DNA of 64,000 nucleotides from Silene latifolia (GCF_048544455.1 NC_133534.1:34038217-34102216), one strand, 5' to 3'; shown: positions 10,993 through 22,510, counted from the first letter of the stretch. Notes: generated from the letters alone by a model not told the origin. Numbers and translations: made by a program.

Positions 10993-11394
10993 ACTAAAAC
11001 GTCGTCGATATAAACGAATCCGGAAGAAGAAGCGGCTCTCATCAGGGTGCTCTCTCGTTAGCAAGGTTTCAACGGTTTAGTTCCAGTTTGTTGCGGCACG
11101 CACGCCTTCAAGTAAAGAGTGTAGACGGGTGGTGGATTACACACATTGATGCAGCCGAGTGGTTCAAGCCAATGTTAACTTAAGAAAACAATCTTCGATT
11201 TCTATAGACCAATTGTTTCATCTATCCTTTGCAGGCACACCTTTTGGAATGTTGCAGTTGCTAGAAGGGCTAAGAGAAAGGAGTATCACTTCTTCCATTT
11301 CGATGACCAATATCATCCTCCTATTAAAAAACATTGTATTTCTATTTCGGTTAGCTATTCTTGTACTGGTTCTCTAGTAGTCTACGTGAATTAG
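10993..11394 (+). other. Two exon-like fragments of an unrecognised gene
   Basis: An open stretch from about 10993 ends ...WWITHIDAAEWFKP and meets a GT at 11172. After a 63-bp gap ending TTTGCAG (11234) a second open stretch continues in phase (HTFWNVAVARRAKRKEYHF ...) to a TAG at 11392-11394. The amino-acid make-up looks coding. I do not recognise it, and no start codon is clear, so it may be a captured or decayed gene piece. Confidence 0.3.
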
Positions 11395-11613
11395 GTGCTC
11401 CTATATTTAAGACATTAAGACGTTTTCTTTTAATCACGGTTCATCATTGTCAGAAAAAAAAAAAAAAAAAAAAAAAAGAAAATGGTGAGATCCATGCTTT
11501 CGTGGGAAACTTAAAAAATCATAGGAATCAATAGTAGTACATTTGTACTTCCATGGACATGAAAACTTGATAGACCATGTCCACCTGTCATTAATGTCGC
11601 CATTCTCATTTCT

Positions 11614-11621
11614 TATATAAA
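11614..11621 (+). promoter_or_regulatory. TATA box of the bZIP gene
   Basis: TATATAAA lies about 30 bp before the start of a pyrimidine-rich leader (from about 11640). The leader ends at a donor TTG/GTAAGA (11773/11774). The likely leader intron runs 11774-12351, with acceptor TTTGATAG six bases before the ATG. Confidence 0.5.
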
Positions 11622-12002
11622 CTTGTAAACTATTCCTCTTTTTTAGGGTTTCACTTTCTTCACCCTCTTTTCCCAATTCAACCCAAGGTCTTTCACTTCC
11701 AACTCTCTCTTTCTCATACACACAACCACCAATTATTGTATTCCCAATTCCTCAGATTTATCTCTTTTTATTGGTAAGAATTCTAATTCTATTGCTTTCA
11801 ATTCTTATTTTTTTAGAGCTTCTTTGTTGATTTGTGTTCATTCATCGTAATCGTAATTCAATCTCAAACTGAGAATTTCGTCGGATTGCGGCTTAATGTG
11901 TGATCGAAAATCAATAAGTTTTTGTTTATTTTGTCTGATTTTTAATTAATTGGGTATACAGGGTTTTGAGTTAATTCATTAAAATTGTGTAAATTTGTAA
12001 GC

Positions 12003-12353
12003 ATAGTTTGTCAGTTTGAAGAATTGCATGTGACATTTTCTGGGCAGAATTACAATTTCGTATTTGGTGTTTCATTTGGTTGAATTTCGATAGCGGTTTT
12101 TAGAATCAGGTACTTGGGGTTTCAGAGAATTTATGTGAAATTCAGGGTCAGTTTTTGAGGATAGTTTGTTAACTTGAAGAATTGCTTGTGACTAGGGGTG
12201 ATAATGAGATGAGACAGCTCGCGAGCAAGAGTGCTCGCAAGCTTGATAATGAGCACAATTTTTTCAGGCTCGGCTCGTTATCATCCTTGTGACATTATCT
12301 GGGTAGAATTCCATTTTGTAATTTGTGTTTCTTTTTGGTGGGTTTTGATAGCT
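12003..12353 (+). repeat. Direct duplication in the bZIP leader intron
   Basis: About 95 bp starting ATAGTTTGTCAGTTTGAAG (12003-12095) recurs at 12160-12353, where the second copy is interrupted by a small foldback element. The two copies differ by scattered substitutions, so the duplication is not recent. It allows the interrupted copy to be compared with an uninterrupted one. Confidence 0.8.
12193..12285. mobile_element. 93-bp hAT-like MITE in the bZIP leader
   Basis: The insert begins TAGGGGTGATAATGAG and ends CTCGTTATCATC, and is flanked by an 8-bp duplication CTTGTGAC (12185-12192 and 12286-12293). Eight-base duplications and a TAGGGGTG start fit the hAT superfamily. The uninterrupted leader copy at 12027-12050 shows the empty site. 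Confidence 0.75.
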
Positions 12354-12357
12354 TGGC

Positions 12358-15300
12358 ATGATAGAGGATAACAGTAGCAACAATAGCAGAATGCCTTCAG
12401 TAGATGATGGAGAATTTGACTTTACAAACCAAGAGTTGCTTTTCGGTACAAACATGGGTGATGTTCAGACCGGGTCAATGGACAGTTTCTTTGATGAATT
12501 ATTGCGAGATGCCCATGCTTGCACTCATACCCACACTTGCAACACCCCGGGCCCTGATTTGACCCACACTCACACTTGCTTTCATGTCCATACTAAAATC
12601 GTGCCCCCCTCGAGTGAGGAAAAGAGTGGTAATAATGACGATTCTGCTGAATCCGGGGGGCAAAAAGGTAATAAACGGGGCAGGGAGCGGGGAGGGAATA
12701 GAGAAGCTGTGCGTAAGTACCGGCAAAAAAAGAAGGCTCATGCTGTCTCCTTGGAGGATGAGGTTGTAAAGTTACGAGCTATAAATCAGCAGTTATTAAA
12801 GAGATTGCAGGGTCAAGCTGCATTGGAGGCTGAGGTAGGTAGGCTTAGGAGTCTTCTTGTGGACATTAGAGGAAGAATTGAAGGGGAGATTGGTAATTTC
12901 CCATATCAAAGACCGGTCAAGGGTGGTGATGTTTACCAAAACATTGGTAATGCAAGTTTTCCTGGTTCATATATGATTCCCTGCAATGCAGAATGCGGTG
13001 ATCAGATTTACTGTCTTCATCACGAAAAAGCTGCTGAAGGTGCAACTTTAAATGGTCAAGGTCTAAGTGGATGCGATTTAGAAAGTCTCAATTGCATGGC
13101 GAGTCTAGGATCTGCTCCATCATTTAGCTGCGCCACCACAAATGTGACAAGTACCACTATTGGTTCATCGGGCAATGCCCGGAGGAAGAGGTACCTCATT
13201 TGTGACCTTATACTCATCTTTTGCTTATTTCATGATTTCATCACAAATTTTTATATGGGAGTAATTCATTTGATAATTAAAAATTAAAATGGGGCATGGA
13301 TTCTTGTAGTTAATGGATCAATAGGTTTATGCGCAGGCTTATAGTTAAATGGTGGCCTTTTGAGAGACAAATTGCTACTTCGTATTTCATTACCCTCTCT
13401 TTGGTAGTGGACAGGTTTATGATATTTAGGTGTTGGTATTCAATTTTGTTACTTTCTAATGATATCATGATGAAAGTGGCTCCGGCTAGGTACGGGTGTA
13501 CTTGAACAGAGTCATCTTGAAGATCCTAGGAATCGGTTTGGTCAAAGCTAAAAGTTTGGCTTGTGCTCGGTCAAACTGATCTCAAACGCGATCTTGACCA
13601 AATTTGAGCTGAACTCGATTTTCATTTGTTTTTCTTTTTTCTTTTTTTTTTCAATTTTGAGATGAGCTCGATCTTGAGTCACCAAGTCTTCTTCTTCTAT
13701 TACCTGTTTTTACCAAGCAACATTCTTCTTTTTACCTTTTTCTTGACCTAGATCTTTCCTCTTTCTCCTCACTTGGTGTCTATCCTTCACTCCTTCAACT
13801 TTTCCTTCACCTTCGCTTGTAACATAGGGTTTAAATGTTTAATACTTAATTACCAATCATACAACTTTACATTTAAACATATTTAATTAACAAAAGGTGT
13901 AATTTTCTATATCAATTAAAAATTCGCAAATTAGGGCTTCATATTTCGTGATTGCTGCTTTCCAATAAACAATTAAGCACAATCATCAATATTAATTAAA
14001 AATTTACTACGTATTAACTAAGAAAAAATATTAAATTTAAATTCACTAGTGAAGAAAAACGACATCTGTAATTGTAATTGATGATCCTTCAGGCAACCTC
14101 AATGAAATGTGTGAGGTTGAAGGCAAACGTGAACACTAATTTAGGTGAATTAGATGAAGGTGGTGAAATTTTTAGATCTTAATTAGGCCTGGTTAATTTG
14201 GATTTTGTATTTTTGCCCCAAATTGTTTGAAAAGGACAAGTTGAGGTTAATTTTACTTGGTAGTCAACATAGGTAAGGAAGGGATGGGGGTTAAGTGAGG
14301 GGTAAGAAAGGTCTTTTCAAGTTAAATTTTGGGTCTAGATGAGATTTGTTAGTGTAATTTAATTGAACCTAAGATAATGGTAGTAGTTTAAAAAAAATGG
14401 GATATTCTCTCATGTACTCCTGAACTTTTTCATTTTCTAAGGTGTACCTCTCGTTTTTCACAAAAAAACTTTGCCGACAATAATTCTCTGTTACGAGTTC
14501 AGAAAACTGTAATTTTGTTTTTTCAAACCAATTATCTCGTCAAGGCCTTGAATCTGAAAAAAAAAAATTTACCGCTTTTTCAACCCGTAGTCGGTAGTTA
14601 TGGTTGGTCAAACCTTTTTTATGAATAAACTTTGACAGACCATAATTCTCGACTACGAGTTGAGACGTCGGTGAATTCTTTTTCAAACTGAAGACCTCTT
14701 AAATACGGTCACTTTGAAAAAAAAGTTTATCGTATTCTGACGGTCAAAGTTTTTTTTGCAAGAAAAGAGGGGTACATCTTTGAAAATGAAAAAGTTCAGC
14801 GGTACACGAGAGAATATCCCAAAAACAATTCTAAGATAGTAGTTCTTAAAAATGTAGTTATAGATGGCATTAGTTATTAGAAAACCCTAAAAATGATTTT
14901 AAAGGGTAAATTGTTGATTACAGCCTTATATAACACACATTTGAAGACTTACTCCCTTTTATAAGTTTATTAAGTTTGTCTAAAACTTACTGCCAAGACG
15001 TGGTCTAAGATTGAAAGTTGCTATAAGCCTATAATGTCAAGATTTCGGTGACTTTTGTCGTTTGATGTGGAGTGACCGTTTACCCCTTCCTTATAATACT
15101 CACTACTTAGCCATTACTTGTTCACCACCAATATTATTCTTAGCCACAACCTCCGTCAACGACCACACGCCTATCACCTCACTCAGCTCCACCACCACCA
15201 CTTCCGCATCGTCACCGCCAGACGCCATCACCACCATCAAAATTCTTCCCTAATCCAAAAGCAATACCGGCGCACCACTACCTAACACATTTTAACACCA

Positions 15301-17767
15301 CCAGCATCACCACGATGTCAAAATTGCCCCCGCCACTAGCCCCACATCTGACAGCGACCAACCCAACTACACCACAAGACCAGCTCATCAGCCCCACCAT
15401 TTTGACACTCCTTTATCACAACCCAAAGCCCCGGCCCAACAGTTGGCCTTCATCAACACTCCCCTAAAAAAAATACCCGAACTCCTGAACCACCACCCTA
15501 ACCCACGAAGGCCCATCGTCCCTCAAAATTCATAGATCTAGGGTTTTCCAATGGTTTGGTAGTAGTGTCTAGTCCAAGTAAATATTTTTTGGGTGAGTTG
15601 TGGTGGTGTTAGGGGTAAGGAGAGGGTTGCAGACGAACGAGGAAACGAGCGCAGATGTTGATGAATCACCGGAACAGTGGTGGTGGTGGTGATGGTGGGC
15701 AAGTGTATTGATGATGGAGTTAAGTGATGTAGTGGAGTGGTGGTGGTTGTGGTGGAATTGGGTAAGTAGTGATGGTGATGGAGGTGGTGGCTGACCGGCG
15801 AGTGGTTGTGGTGGAGGTGGGTGTGTGGTGGTGGTTGTTGAGGTGGGTGAGGGGTGGTTGTGGTGGAAACTGGAGAGTGGTGTTGGAGGTGGGCATGTGG
15901 AGGTGGTAGTAGTGTGTTGACAGTTAAGGGAGTGAAGGTAATAAAGCAGGGGCATAATGGTAATAAAATTTGTATTTACGTGAACAAATTTCAAAATCGT
16001 CTAAAAATGTTATTTCCAATTTTGGTAGCAAAGTTCCATCAGAAGTCCTTTTTTCGGGGTAAGTTACAAAAATTTTTATACAAGGGAGTAAGATTTAAAA
16101 TAATTTGTTTTATAAGGCTGTAATCAGCCTTTTTCCTATTTTAAAAATATATTTAAAATTAGATTTTAAAAAGTGAGAAAAAGAAATAGAAGTGATGATT
16201 GAACCGAGCTGAGTGATAGTTTGAGTGATAATACAAGCTGAGCTGTTGACGTTTTAGACTTTACAATGTCTAAGCCGAATCGGAGCTCGAACTTCTAAGC
16301 CAATCTGGATTTTGTTCGAGCTCGAGCTTAAACTCAAATTGGCTCGGTTACTCATAGGAGGGTAAGGATAAGGTGGGTGTAAATACATACAAATTGTCTG
16401 ATAGCAGGGGAAGGTACAAAATGCTTGGCTGAGCTATACTTCATTGAATTTTGGACGTTGATCTACATATGGGAATATTCACTGATTAGTTCTTTTACCC
16501 CCTTACCCCACCCAACTAAGAAGAATTCCTAATTTTGAATCTTGGTACACTACTACACGTGTTCATTGTTTTAGAACTTTGCAGTGCAGATGTTCTGCCA
16601 ATATAGTTAGTTGTAGGGTTGTTAATAATCCAGCCTCGTTATTGATTACTGGAGACGCTGACTTCTAGCGCCCTTAATGTTGTGCAAGGAATGGTAATAC
16701 CTCATGTACCTAGGGATCCAAATTGAAGGAGTGCGTTTTGGTCAAGGAGTAACAGAAGTTGCAGTCGTAAAAAAATGTACAAGAGACAAGCTTTCCTTTC
16801 AGAGAATTAGAAATTACACAATCGTCAAGGGGACTCCTTTAGCCCCTCTGAATGATTTGCGTTAACATTGTGAGATGCCTGGTGGGCATCTTATTTTCTC
16901 TATGCCATAATACATGCACTTTTCAATGGGTATGACGATAAGTCGATAACATTACCCTAATGCTTGAACAGCTCCGACCTGTGGTGGGCTAGAACTTAAG
17001 GTTCCAGTTAGCATAAAGAAAATACATTGAATTGCAGTTTACTCTCTTTTATCCCATCGTATTCCAAAGGCAATAAATAATCAAGTGAAAGTTGAAGTGA
17101 CTAATGTTTTAGACATCAAACCCCTCTTTACCTAATCATAGGGCGGCATAGGCATGAGTGCATGACCGCATGAGCATGAGGCTTTGAGACGCCGGATTAA
17201 TGTGTTATTGTATTTAAAGCCAAAGAATAACAAATCATTGATTTCATTGAAAAGCAATGTGTTGGCATTATATTTTTTTGATCTCGGACGCTGGTCTAGT
17301 ACTATGTAGTTGGTCTCAGTACCCAATATAGGCAAGATACTATACGAGTTAGGGGCTTATTTTTAAGGACCATTGATGATCTTTGTATGCAATCATATGA
17401 ATAGAATGAAGTGCCACTTACATAGTTACATGTACTCCTTATTTGTCTACTTGTCTCAAAACCTCGGTGTTGGGAAGCATATGATTGTGCGACTTTATGT
17501 CAGTTGCATAATCTCCTCTCTACTCTCACAAATCAGTTGTATAATCTGATCTCTACGCGTACAGATTAGCATGTGGAATACTTACTGATTTTATAGACTT
17601 CAGGCTTTCTGTTACATCTGCTATAATATGGCTTTCACCTCTAGTTATTATCAATCTTATTTGTCCGATACCTTGCCTCAGTATTTTAGTGGCGTTTGTA
17701 TGTTCAGACTAATTACTCAATGCTTTCTTATGTTTCAGGTAGACGGCATCCAAGTTCAGCAAGCTGA
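12358..17767 (+). CDS. bZIP23-like: Group F bZIP transcription factor, zinc-deficiency type (bZIP19/23-like)
   Basis: Coding exons are 12358-13190 and 17743-17767. Residues about 53-79 form the Cys/His-rich zinc sensor motif (HACTHTHTC, then THTHTCFHVHT). The basic region is at residues 114-128 with the N-x7-R signature (NREAVRKYR), followed by a leucine zipper. In Arabidopsis, bZIP19 and bZIP23 are nuclear regulators that bind zinc through this motif and switch on ZIP transporters under zinc deficiency. The donor AAGAG/GTACC (13190/13191) is clear; the acceptor is placed at CAGGTAG (17742) because it gives a short basic tail (RRHPSSAS) of the length seen in the family. Using the CAG four bases earlier would stop at once. 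The start could also be Met12 (12391). The 4.55-kb intron contains several transposons. Confidence 0.88.
14398..14821. mobile_element. 424-bp MITE in the bZIP intron
   Basis: The left end TGGGATATTCTCTCATGTAC and the right end form inverted repeats of about 60 bp (right end read inverted: TGGGATATTCTCTCGTGTAC). Runs of A on both sides hide the target duplication. There is no coding capacity. It is a non-autonomous DNA transposon of unassigned superfamily. Confidence 0.8.
14915..16126. mobile_element. 1.2-kb non-autonomous DNA transposon in the bZIP intron
   Basis: The left end TGATTACAGCCTTATATAAC and the inverted right end TGATTACAGCCTTATAAAAC match over about 55 bp with gaps, including a shared CTTACTCCCTT. 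The interior has GTGGTGG/CCACCAC-rich tracts (15150-15450 and 15590-15930) that give spurious His/Thr/Pro-rich frames. No transposase was seen. Confidence 0.7.
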
Positions 17768-17936
17768 GTTTGTTATTTTCGGTGCTTTGAATTTAAGAAG
17801 TCACCATTCTATGTACAGGGAAAGGCATCAGTTAGGCTTCTCGTATCTTCAAGGGATAAATCCTCTGCTTCAACTTCTTCAGTTTCACCTGAGCTGATTT
17901 ACGGCCTTAATTTTTTAAAAATGTTAGAACAGAATT

Positions 17937-17942
17937 AATAAA
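17937..17942 (+). terminator. Poly(A) signal of the bZIP gene
   Basis: AATAAA lies 170 bp after the stop codon, in a stretch free of other genes. Placement as the 3' end is inferred. Confidence 0.5.
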
Positions 17943-18097
17943 TGGTTGTAGTTATTAGTTTTCTGATACTTCAAATGTATAGAGGTAAAAGTAGTTTGTC
18001 TTTGTGTCACCTGCTCCTTTTTGTTGCGTTTTATGTTATGTTCAAGTTGCTCAGTTTTGCTGAACTAGTCAGTTTGAAGACGATGTTCATCAGGGTA

Positions 18098-18259
18098 TTA
18101 CTCTGAGCTACTTGCCAGGGCTGTATAGTCATCGGCCAATTTACTCAAGATCCGTGTTTGTTTCGCAGCAATTCGAATTCCTTGCCTTGCGCCCTCCAGG
18201 CTAGAAGGCCAGTTGTGGCGGTCCATCTTCTGCTTCTCCCTCAAGTTGCTCATCCCCAT
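18098..18259 (-). CDS. Small unknown protein or terminal exon, 53 residues
   Basis: The exon starts just after an acceptor ATTTGCAG (18264-18262) and its ATG is the third base in, at 18259; it ends at a TAA at 18098-18100. The product begins MGMSNLREKQKMDRHNWP and contains ARQGIRIAAKQTRILSKLAD. It is hydrophilic, helical in pattern, and has a composition like real coding sequence. I do not recognise it. If the splice site is used, a leader exon lies upstream, beyond the LINE relic. Confidence 0.4.
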   Translation of the reverse strand: MGMSNLREKQKMDRHNWPSSLEGARQGIRIAAKQTRILSKLADDYTALASSSE

Positions 18260-18479
18260 TCCTGCAAATTTTGTAACTATCTTTCTGTTTTATATGAATT
18301 TGTAGTGGAACAATATTATGTTTAACTCAAAACAAACATTAATAATTGTCTGTTTCGAGAGGGTATGTCGATCTATCTAATCCCGGCGTCTCTAAATTTC
18401 AGTTATATAGTCTCACTACTTAATAACTCTACCGATTTTCTTTAAAAACAGTCCTGCATCCTAAATTATGAGTTACGTT

Positions 18480-19620
18480 TTTTTTTTTAGGTAAGAAAAT
18501 TAGGTTGATCCTCTAAGGGTAGGACTAATATATCTCATCCTTTCAAATGAGTGAGGTAAGTTGAAGCCACCGGCTTTCAAACCACCTCGAAAAAGTTGGA
18601 CATGAATGTCCAATAGAAGCCATGAAGTTAGCAGTAACTTTGTCGGTTTCACGAAAGCAATGTTTAATTATCATTTCATCGAACAAATGAAGGTATTTCA
18701 CATCCTTGATAATACTAGAGATTTCCCAAGGATTTTGTCAAGTACTGCGAAGTGAGTTAATAACACATAAATTATCACCCTGCACAATTAATTTTGAGAT
18801 TCCTAACTGTTTAGCGGCTAAAACAGCTTCTTTTAAAGCGAGAGCTTCCGCAACAAGAATACTATTAGATCCGTACTTTTTTGCTCCTAACACAAGGACT
18901 TTACCATTATGATCTCTTATACAATATCCTAAAGCAGCTTTATTGCCTTCTATTCTCGAGCCGTCAAAATTTACCTTTAAGAAATCGTTTCTAGGTTTCT
19001 CCCACCAGATTTCTTCCCTAATAGAATTGATTCTAGTTGACTTGTCTTTTTCGGGATTGTTGGATCCTTATGTCTAGTCTTATTCCATATCTTAATGTTA
19101 TTATTACATAAAATAATAATTTTGTTGATATTGAAATGAACATTGTTAAGGATAATGTCATTTCTATAAAACCATGCATTCCACCAAATAAAGATAATTT
19201 TAATGAAATCATCTTTTGGAATTAAATCTTCAAAAATTCTACCGTCCTCCGGGAGGACGATACTCCTCACACACAAACACAATCCACCCAAGTGGAATAT
19301 TATAATGGCTTTTGTGTGAGGAGTACCGTCCTCCGGGAGGATGGTAGAATTGAGTTTCATAAGAAAACTTTGACCGGTAATATTATCATAATTTGACAAG
19401 AAATTGTTAAAGCTAATAATATTCATGTCTTGGATAATCGAACCAATCAAGAGACATTCGTAAAAGAAATGATCTTTATTTTCAATATGATGGTTGCACA
19501 AAACACAATTAGGTGGGACATTAATATGACTTATGTAAAGCGGCATATGAAAACACATTGTAAAATGGGTTAGGATCTCTTATTCTCCGAACACATAAGA
19601 AGAAATGCCTTTCTTCAGAC
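18480..19620 (-). pseudogene. LINE 3' relic: zinc-binding RVT domain and RNase H
   Basis: On the minus strand a zinc-binding reverse transcriptase tail (CVLCNHHIENKDHFFYEC, near 19500) is followed by a plant-type RNase H (VNFDGSRIEGNKAALGYC, EALALKEAV, QGDNLCVINSL) ending at a stop at 18543. The catalytic Asp-Glu-Asp set is visible. An in-frame stop after SLRST, a frame change near 19000 and a nested MITE show decay. A short A run (18480-18490 on this strand) marks the tail of the element. Confidence 0.8.
19239..19347. mobile_element. 109-bp MITE nested in the LINE relic
   Basis: The ends CTACCGTCCTCCGGGAGGAC and the inverted copy at 19310-19347 pair over about 35 bp; AATT stands on both sides. 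The arms contain the palindrome CCTCCGGGAGG. Its insertion splits the LINE reading frame. Confidence 0.75.
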
Positions 19621-20640
19621 ACTTCTTAGGCTAGTAAGATCTATATTGTCCAGTTTAAATTTGAAGCAGTTAGGTTGCATTCGGGTGAACGTAAGGATAA
19701 CCGTTCCATTGCTCGTGGTCAAGTGGCTCGGCCCACTATTAATTTGAAGAAAAGCGCCTCAGTTTTTGTCACCCGTTTATCTTCTTTTTGCAGATACGAC
19801 ACGACTACTACTGTCGTAAGGAAGACCAAAAGATAAGAAGAATACCCGATTCAGTTCGATGATTAGTTCCCACCGTTCAACAAATGATGTTGCACTGGTT
19901 CTCTTTGGTGTATTTCGATGTTTAGTTTAACTAATTGAATGTCGAGTAGTTTAGTGGTTTTCTGTGCCAACTCATCTAAAAATGGTAATATGTAACTAAT
20001 TGTTATGTCGACTCTCTTTTCTATATACCAGTTTATCATTGTAAAAAAAAAAAACGAATAACTTCATTCTTCTATAGATCATAATAATTTCTCGGTGGCA
20101 GGATTAATTTCACATGTGTAAAACCGTCTTACAATAATGCGTATTCGATTTAAGGTAGTGTATTGAAACGCGAAATTAATTTCATTTTCATGATTTCAAT
20201 CGTAGAAATTCAAATGTTTGAATTCAATTATAAATCCAATTTCAAAATAGCATTTGGGAAACCCATGGAATTGGAATTGGAATTGGACTTGGGCGAGACG
20301 GATGTGGGTCGAGGTTATCGGATGTTTTATATTTGAAAAAAATAAATATTATCATGAAAAATATTTGCGATTGGAAAAAACATCATAAATAAAAATATTA
20401 CGATGAAATTTACGTCACAAAATAGAATGTAAGAAGTGATGGAATTGAAATGACTACTATATGGTAGGTATTTGAGAGCCTCAAATTTTAACTAGTTTGG
20501 AATTGATAAAAAATTGAGTCAATTCCAATTCCAAATTCTAGGGACCAAACACTTGAAATGTCTTAATTATAAAATTCAATTTCAATTCAAGGTTCCCAAA
20601 GATACCATAATCACGTTCGATATCGGCGCACCTACATTTG
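19620..20640. other. Intergenic; AT-rich with a degenerate foldback
   Basis: No gene recognised at 19620-20160. At 20160-20620 words such as GGAATTGGAATTGGAATTGG face CAATTCCAATTCCAAATTC, so a degenerate foldback element is likely. A TTTTTGCAG acceptor-like site at 19797 precedes a short open stretch that I could not assign. Confidence 0.5.
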
Positions 20641-20747
20641 GCAAGTGAGCCGTCCAAAATTAAATTCCCAAATTCCTCCCTTCAAAGTTGAAACCCCTCC
20701 GCCTCGATCTCAATCACACTTTCCCCTTGCTCAAGAAACACAAACAA

Positions 20748-21077
20748 ATGGCGAGAAATCTGAGCCGTAGAATCGCCTCAATGATACCAATCTCACGCCC
20801 TGCAACACCGAGTCACCTCTCCGATTCGGCAACTCGGGGGTTACCGAACTCAGTAGGCAGTTATCTGATGAGCTCATCCGCAAGCAGCGATCATAATGAA
20901 GATTCAAAGGAAGAGACAAAGAAGGTGACGGAAGAGATTGATAATCAAGAAGATAGCGACGCCGATGAGGGCGAAGAACATGTGAATAAGGAAACCGGTG
21001 AGGTTGGTGGGCCCAGAGGACCGGAACCGACCCGTTATGGTGATTGGGAGAAAGGTGGTCGTTGCTCTGATTTTTAA
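20748..21077 (+). CDS. SDHAF4: Succinate dehydrogenase assembly factor 4, mitochondrial
   Basis: The C-terminal block [20 protein letters not shown] followed by [10 protein letters not shown] is the signature of the SDHAF4 family (DUF1674, PF07896). In other eukaryotes this factor binds flavinated SdhA in the mitochondrial matrix and helps complex II assembly. I place the start at the Met of [12 protein letters not shown] (20748), which gives 109 residues with an Arg/Ser-rich, acid-free N-terminus typical of a mitochondrial import signal; an upstream in-frame ATG at 20688 would add 20 residues. A middle acidic linker (Glu/Asp/Lys) precedes the conserved end. The gene is a single exon. Confidence 0.92.
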   Translation: MARNLSRRIASMIPISRPATPSHLSDSATRGLPNSVGSYLMSSSASSDHNEDSKEETKKVTEEIDNQEDSDADEGEEHVNKETGEVGGPRGPEPTRYGDWEKGGRCSDF

Positions 21078-21456
21078 TTTTATGCTGCATCAATCAATAT
21101 TAGTAATCTCCGTCCCAATCATTTGTTTACTTTTTTTTTTTTTTTTTTTTTTCGTGCGAGTTGCTTTAATCAAAGGTAACAAATAATTAAGGCGGAGGAA
21201 ATATTCATTATGTGACGGTTATATATGCATTTTGCAAAGGGTAATGTACACATTAAGATTGGTGCATGATCAATAAGATAAGGTTAGATGACCCATTTTG
21301 CACCATATACTGATATGTCACATTCTATCAACCAATTGTAGATCATGGGTCGGATTAGAGATCGTAAGTTCGTAACACAAAGCTCAGGTGGATCAATGTA
21401 GTCTTATTTACTCCGTATTTTTCAGTTACATTTCAGAGTTTTACCGCCAAGCTTAT

Positions 21457-21682
21457 AGGGTGTGTTTGGGTTGAGAGAATTGGACGGATGAGAAATCCAT
21501 TTTTTGGTTAGCATAATGAAGGTAGAGTGATTTTGAGGGGAGGGAAAATGGATGCCTCCATTAATCCTATTATTTCCCCCAACAAAGGAAAGATTTGGAG
21601 GGAAAATCACCTTTTCTATTCCCCTTCCCTTCCTTCCGCCCCCTTTTCCTTCTCTCCTTTTTTGCTATCCAAACAACGCCTT
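21457..21682. mobile_element. MITE A with GTGTTTGG-type ends
   Basis: The left end AGGGTGTGTTTGGGT and the inverted right end (TATCCAAACAACGCCT) define a 226-bp element. Its neighbour at 21683 has the same kind of ends. No coding capacity. Confidence 0.65.
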
Positions 21683-21982
21683 AGGGTCTGTTTGGATAGC
21701 AAAAGTGGAGGGAAAGGGAGGGGAGGGGGAAGGAGGGAAGGGAAAGGGAGAGAAGGGAAGGGGAGGGGGAATGAAGTGTGGTTGTTTGGATACAATTTCT
21801 CTCAAAATCTTGCCTATTGTGAAGAGATTTTGATTAGGCTTGGAGGAGGGGAAATTGGATCCCTCCAAATCTCTCCCCCTCCATTTCCTTCCACACTTAT
21901 TTGCTATTCAAACAAGGGATTTTAAATTCCCTACTCTCTCCCTTTCTTTTTTCCTCCAAATCCCTCTATCCAAACACACCCT
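21683..21982. mobile_element. MITE B with GTCTGTTTGGATAG ends and a G-rich arm
   Basis: The ends AGGGTCTGTTTGGATAG and CTATCCAAACACACCCT are near-perfect inverted repeats. One arm holds a purine-only run of GGGA and GGGGA words at about 21709-21775. It abuts MITE A without a gap. Confidence 0.75.
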
Positions 21983-22316
21983 TAATGTTTCACTCATATC
22001 CTAGCATCACTTTTACTGCCTTATTGGTCTCCGATTGGCTGCTTACTAGTACTTAAACAGTGTGGCCTTACTATTGGGAGATTTTAAATGAAGTGACCAT
22101 TATTCGAAGTAATTTTTGGCAGAAAACTTTATTACGGTTATCAGGAAACAACTGTTTGTATTGCAAACATAGGGGTAAGGTTGTGTACATCTGCTCCCTT
22201 TAAGCCGCCTTTTGCAGGACCCCTTGGGATATTGAAGCCTAGGGGTAATACTTCTATTGTTAGAAAGTGTCGAGGTCTCTTCCTATGTGTATAATGGGGC
22301 ATTTCTCGCTTTGGCA

Positions 22317-22510
22317 AAATGGTAGAATTATGAGTTATAGACCAGTTTATATGTTTGTGGGTTACACTTCCAATCACAAATTTGTTTTAGGAATGGAGAT
22401 GCCGCAGACTTGAAATGGTAGAATTATGAGTGATAAGACCAGTTTATAAGTTTGTGGGTTACACTTTCAGTCACAAATTTGTTTTAAGAATGGAAACATC
22501 GCAGACTTGT
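22317..22510. repeat. Two tandem copies of a 96-bp unit
   Basis: The segment from AAATGGTAGAATTATGAG to GCAGACTTG occurs twice with about ten differences. It lies in non-coding DNA. Cause unknown; a simple tandem duplication is the most economical reading. Confidence 0.85.

Noticed and set aside
15569..15994. 141-codon minus-strand frame rich in His, Thr and Pro
   Set aside because: It comes from GTGGTGG tracts inside a non-autonomous transposon; no domain or promoter.
19745..19840. Exon-like stretch after TTTTTGCAG ending in a basic tail
   Set aside because: Too short and no partner exon or homologue that I can name.
21527..21925. Gly/Lys/Glu-rich frame of 132 codons
   Set aside because: It is produced by the purine-rich MITE arm.
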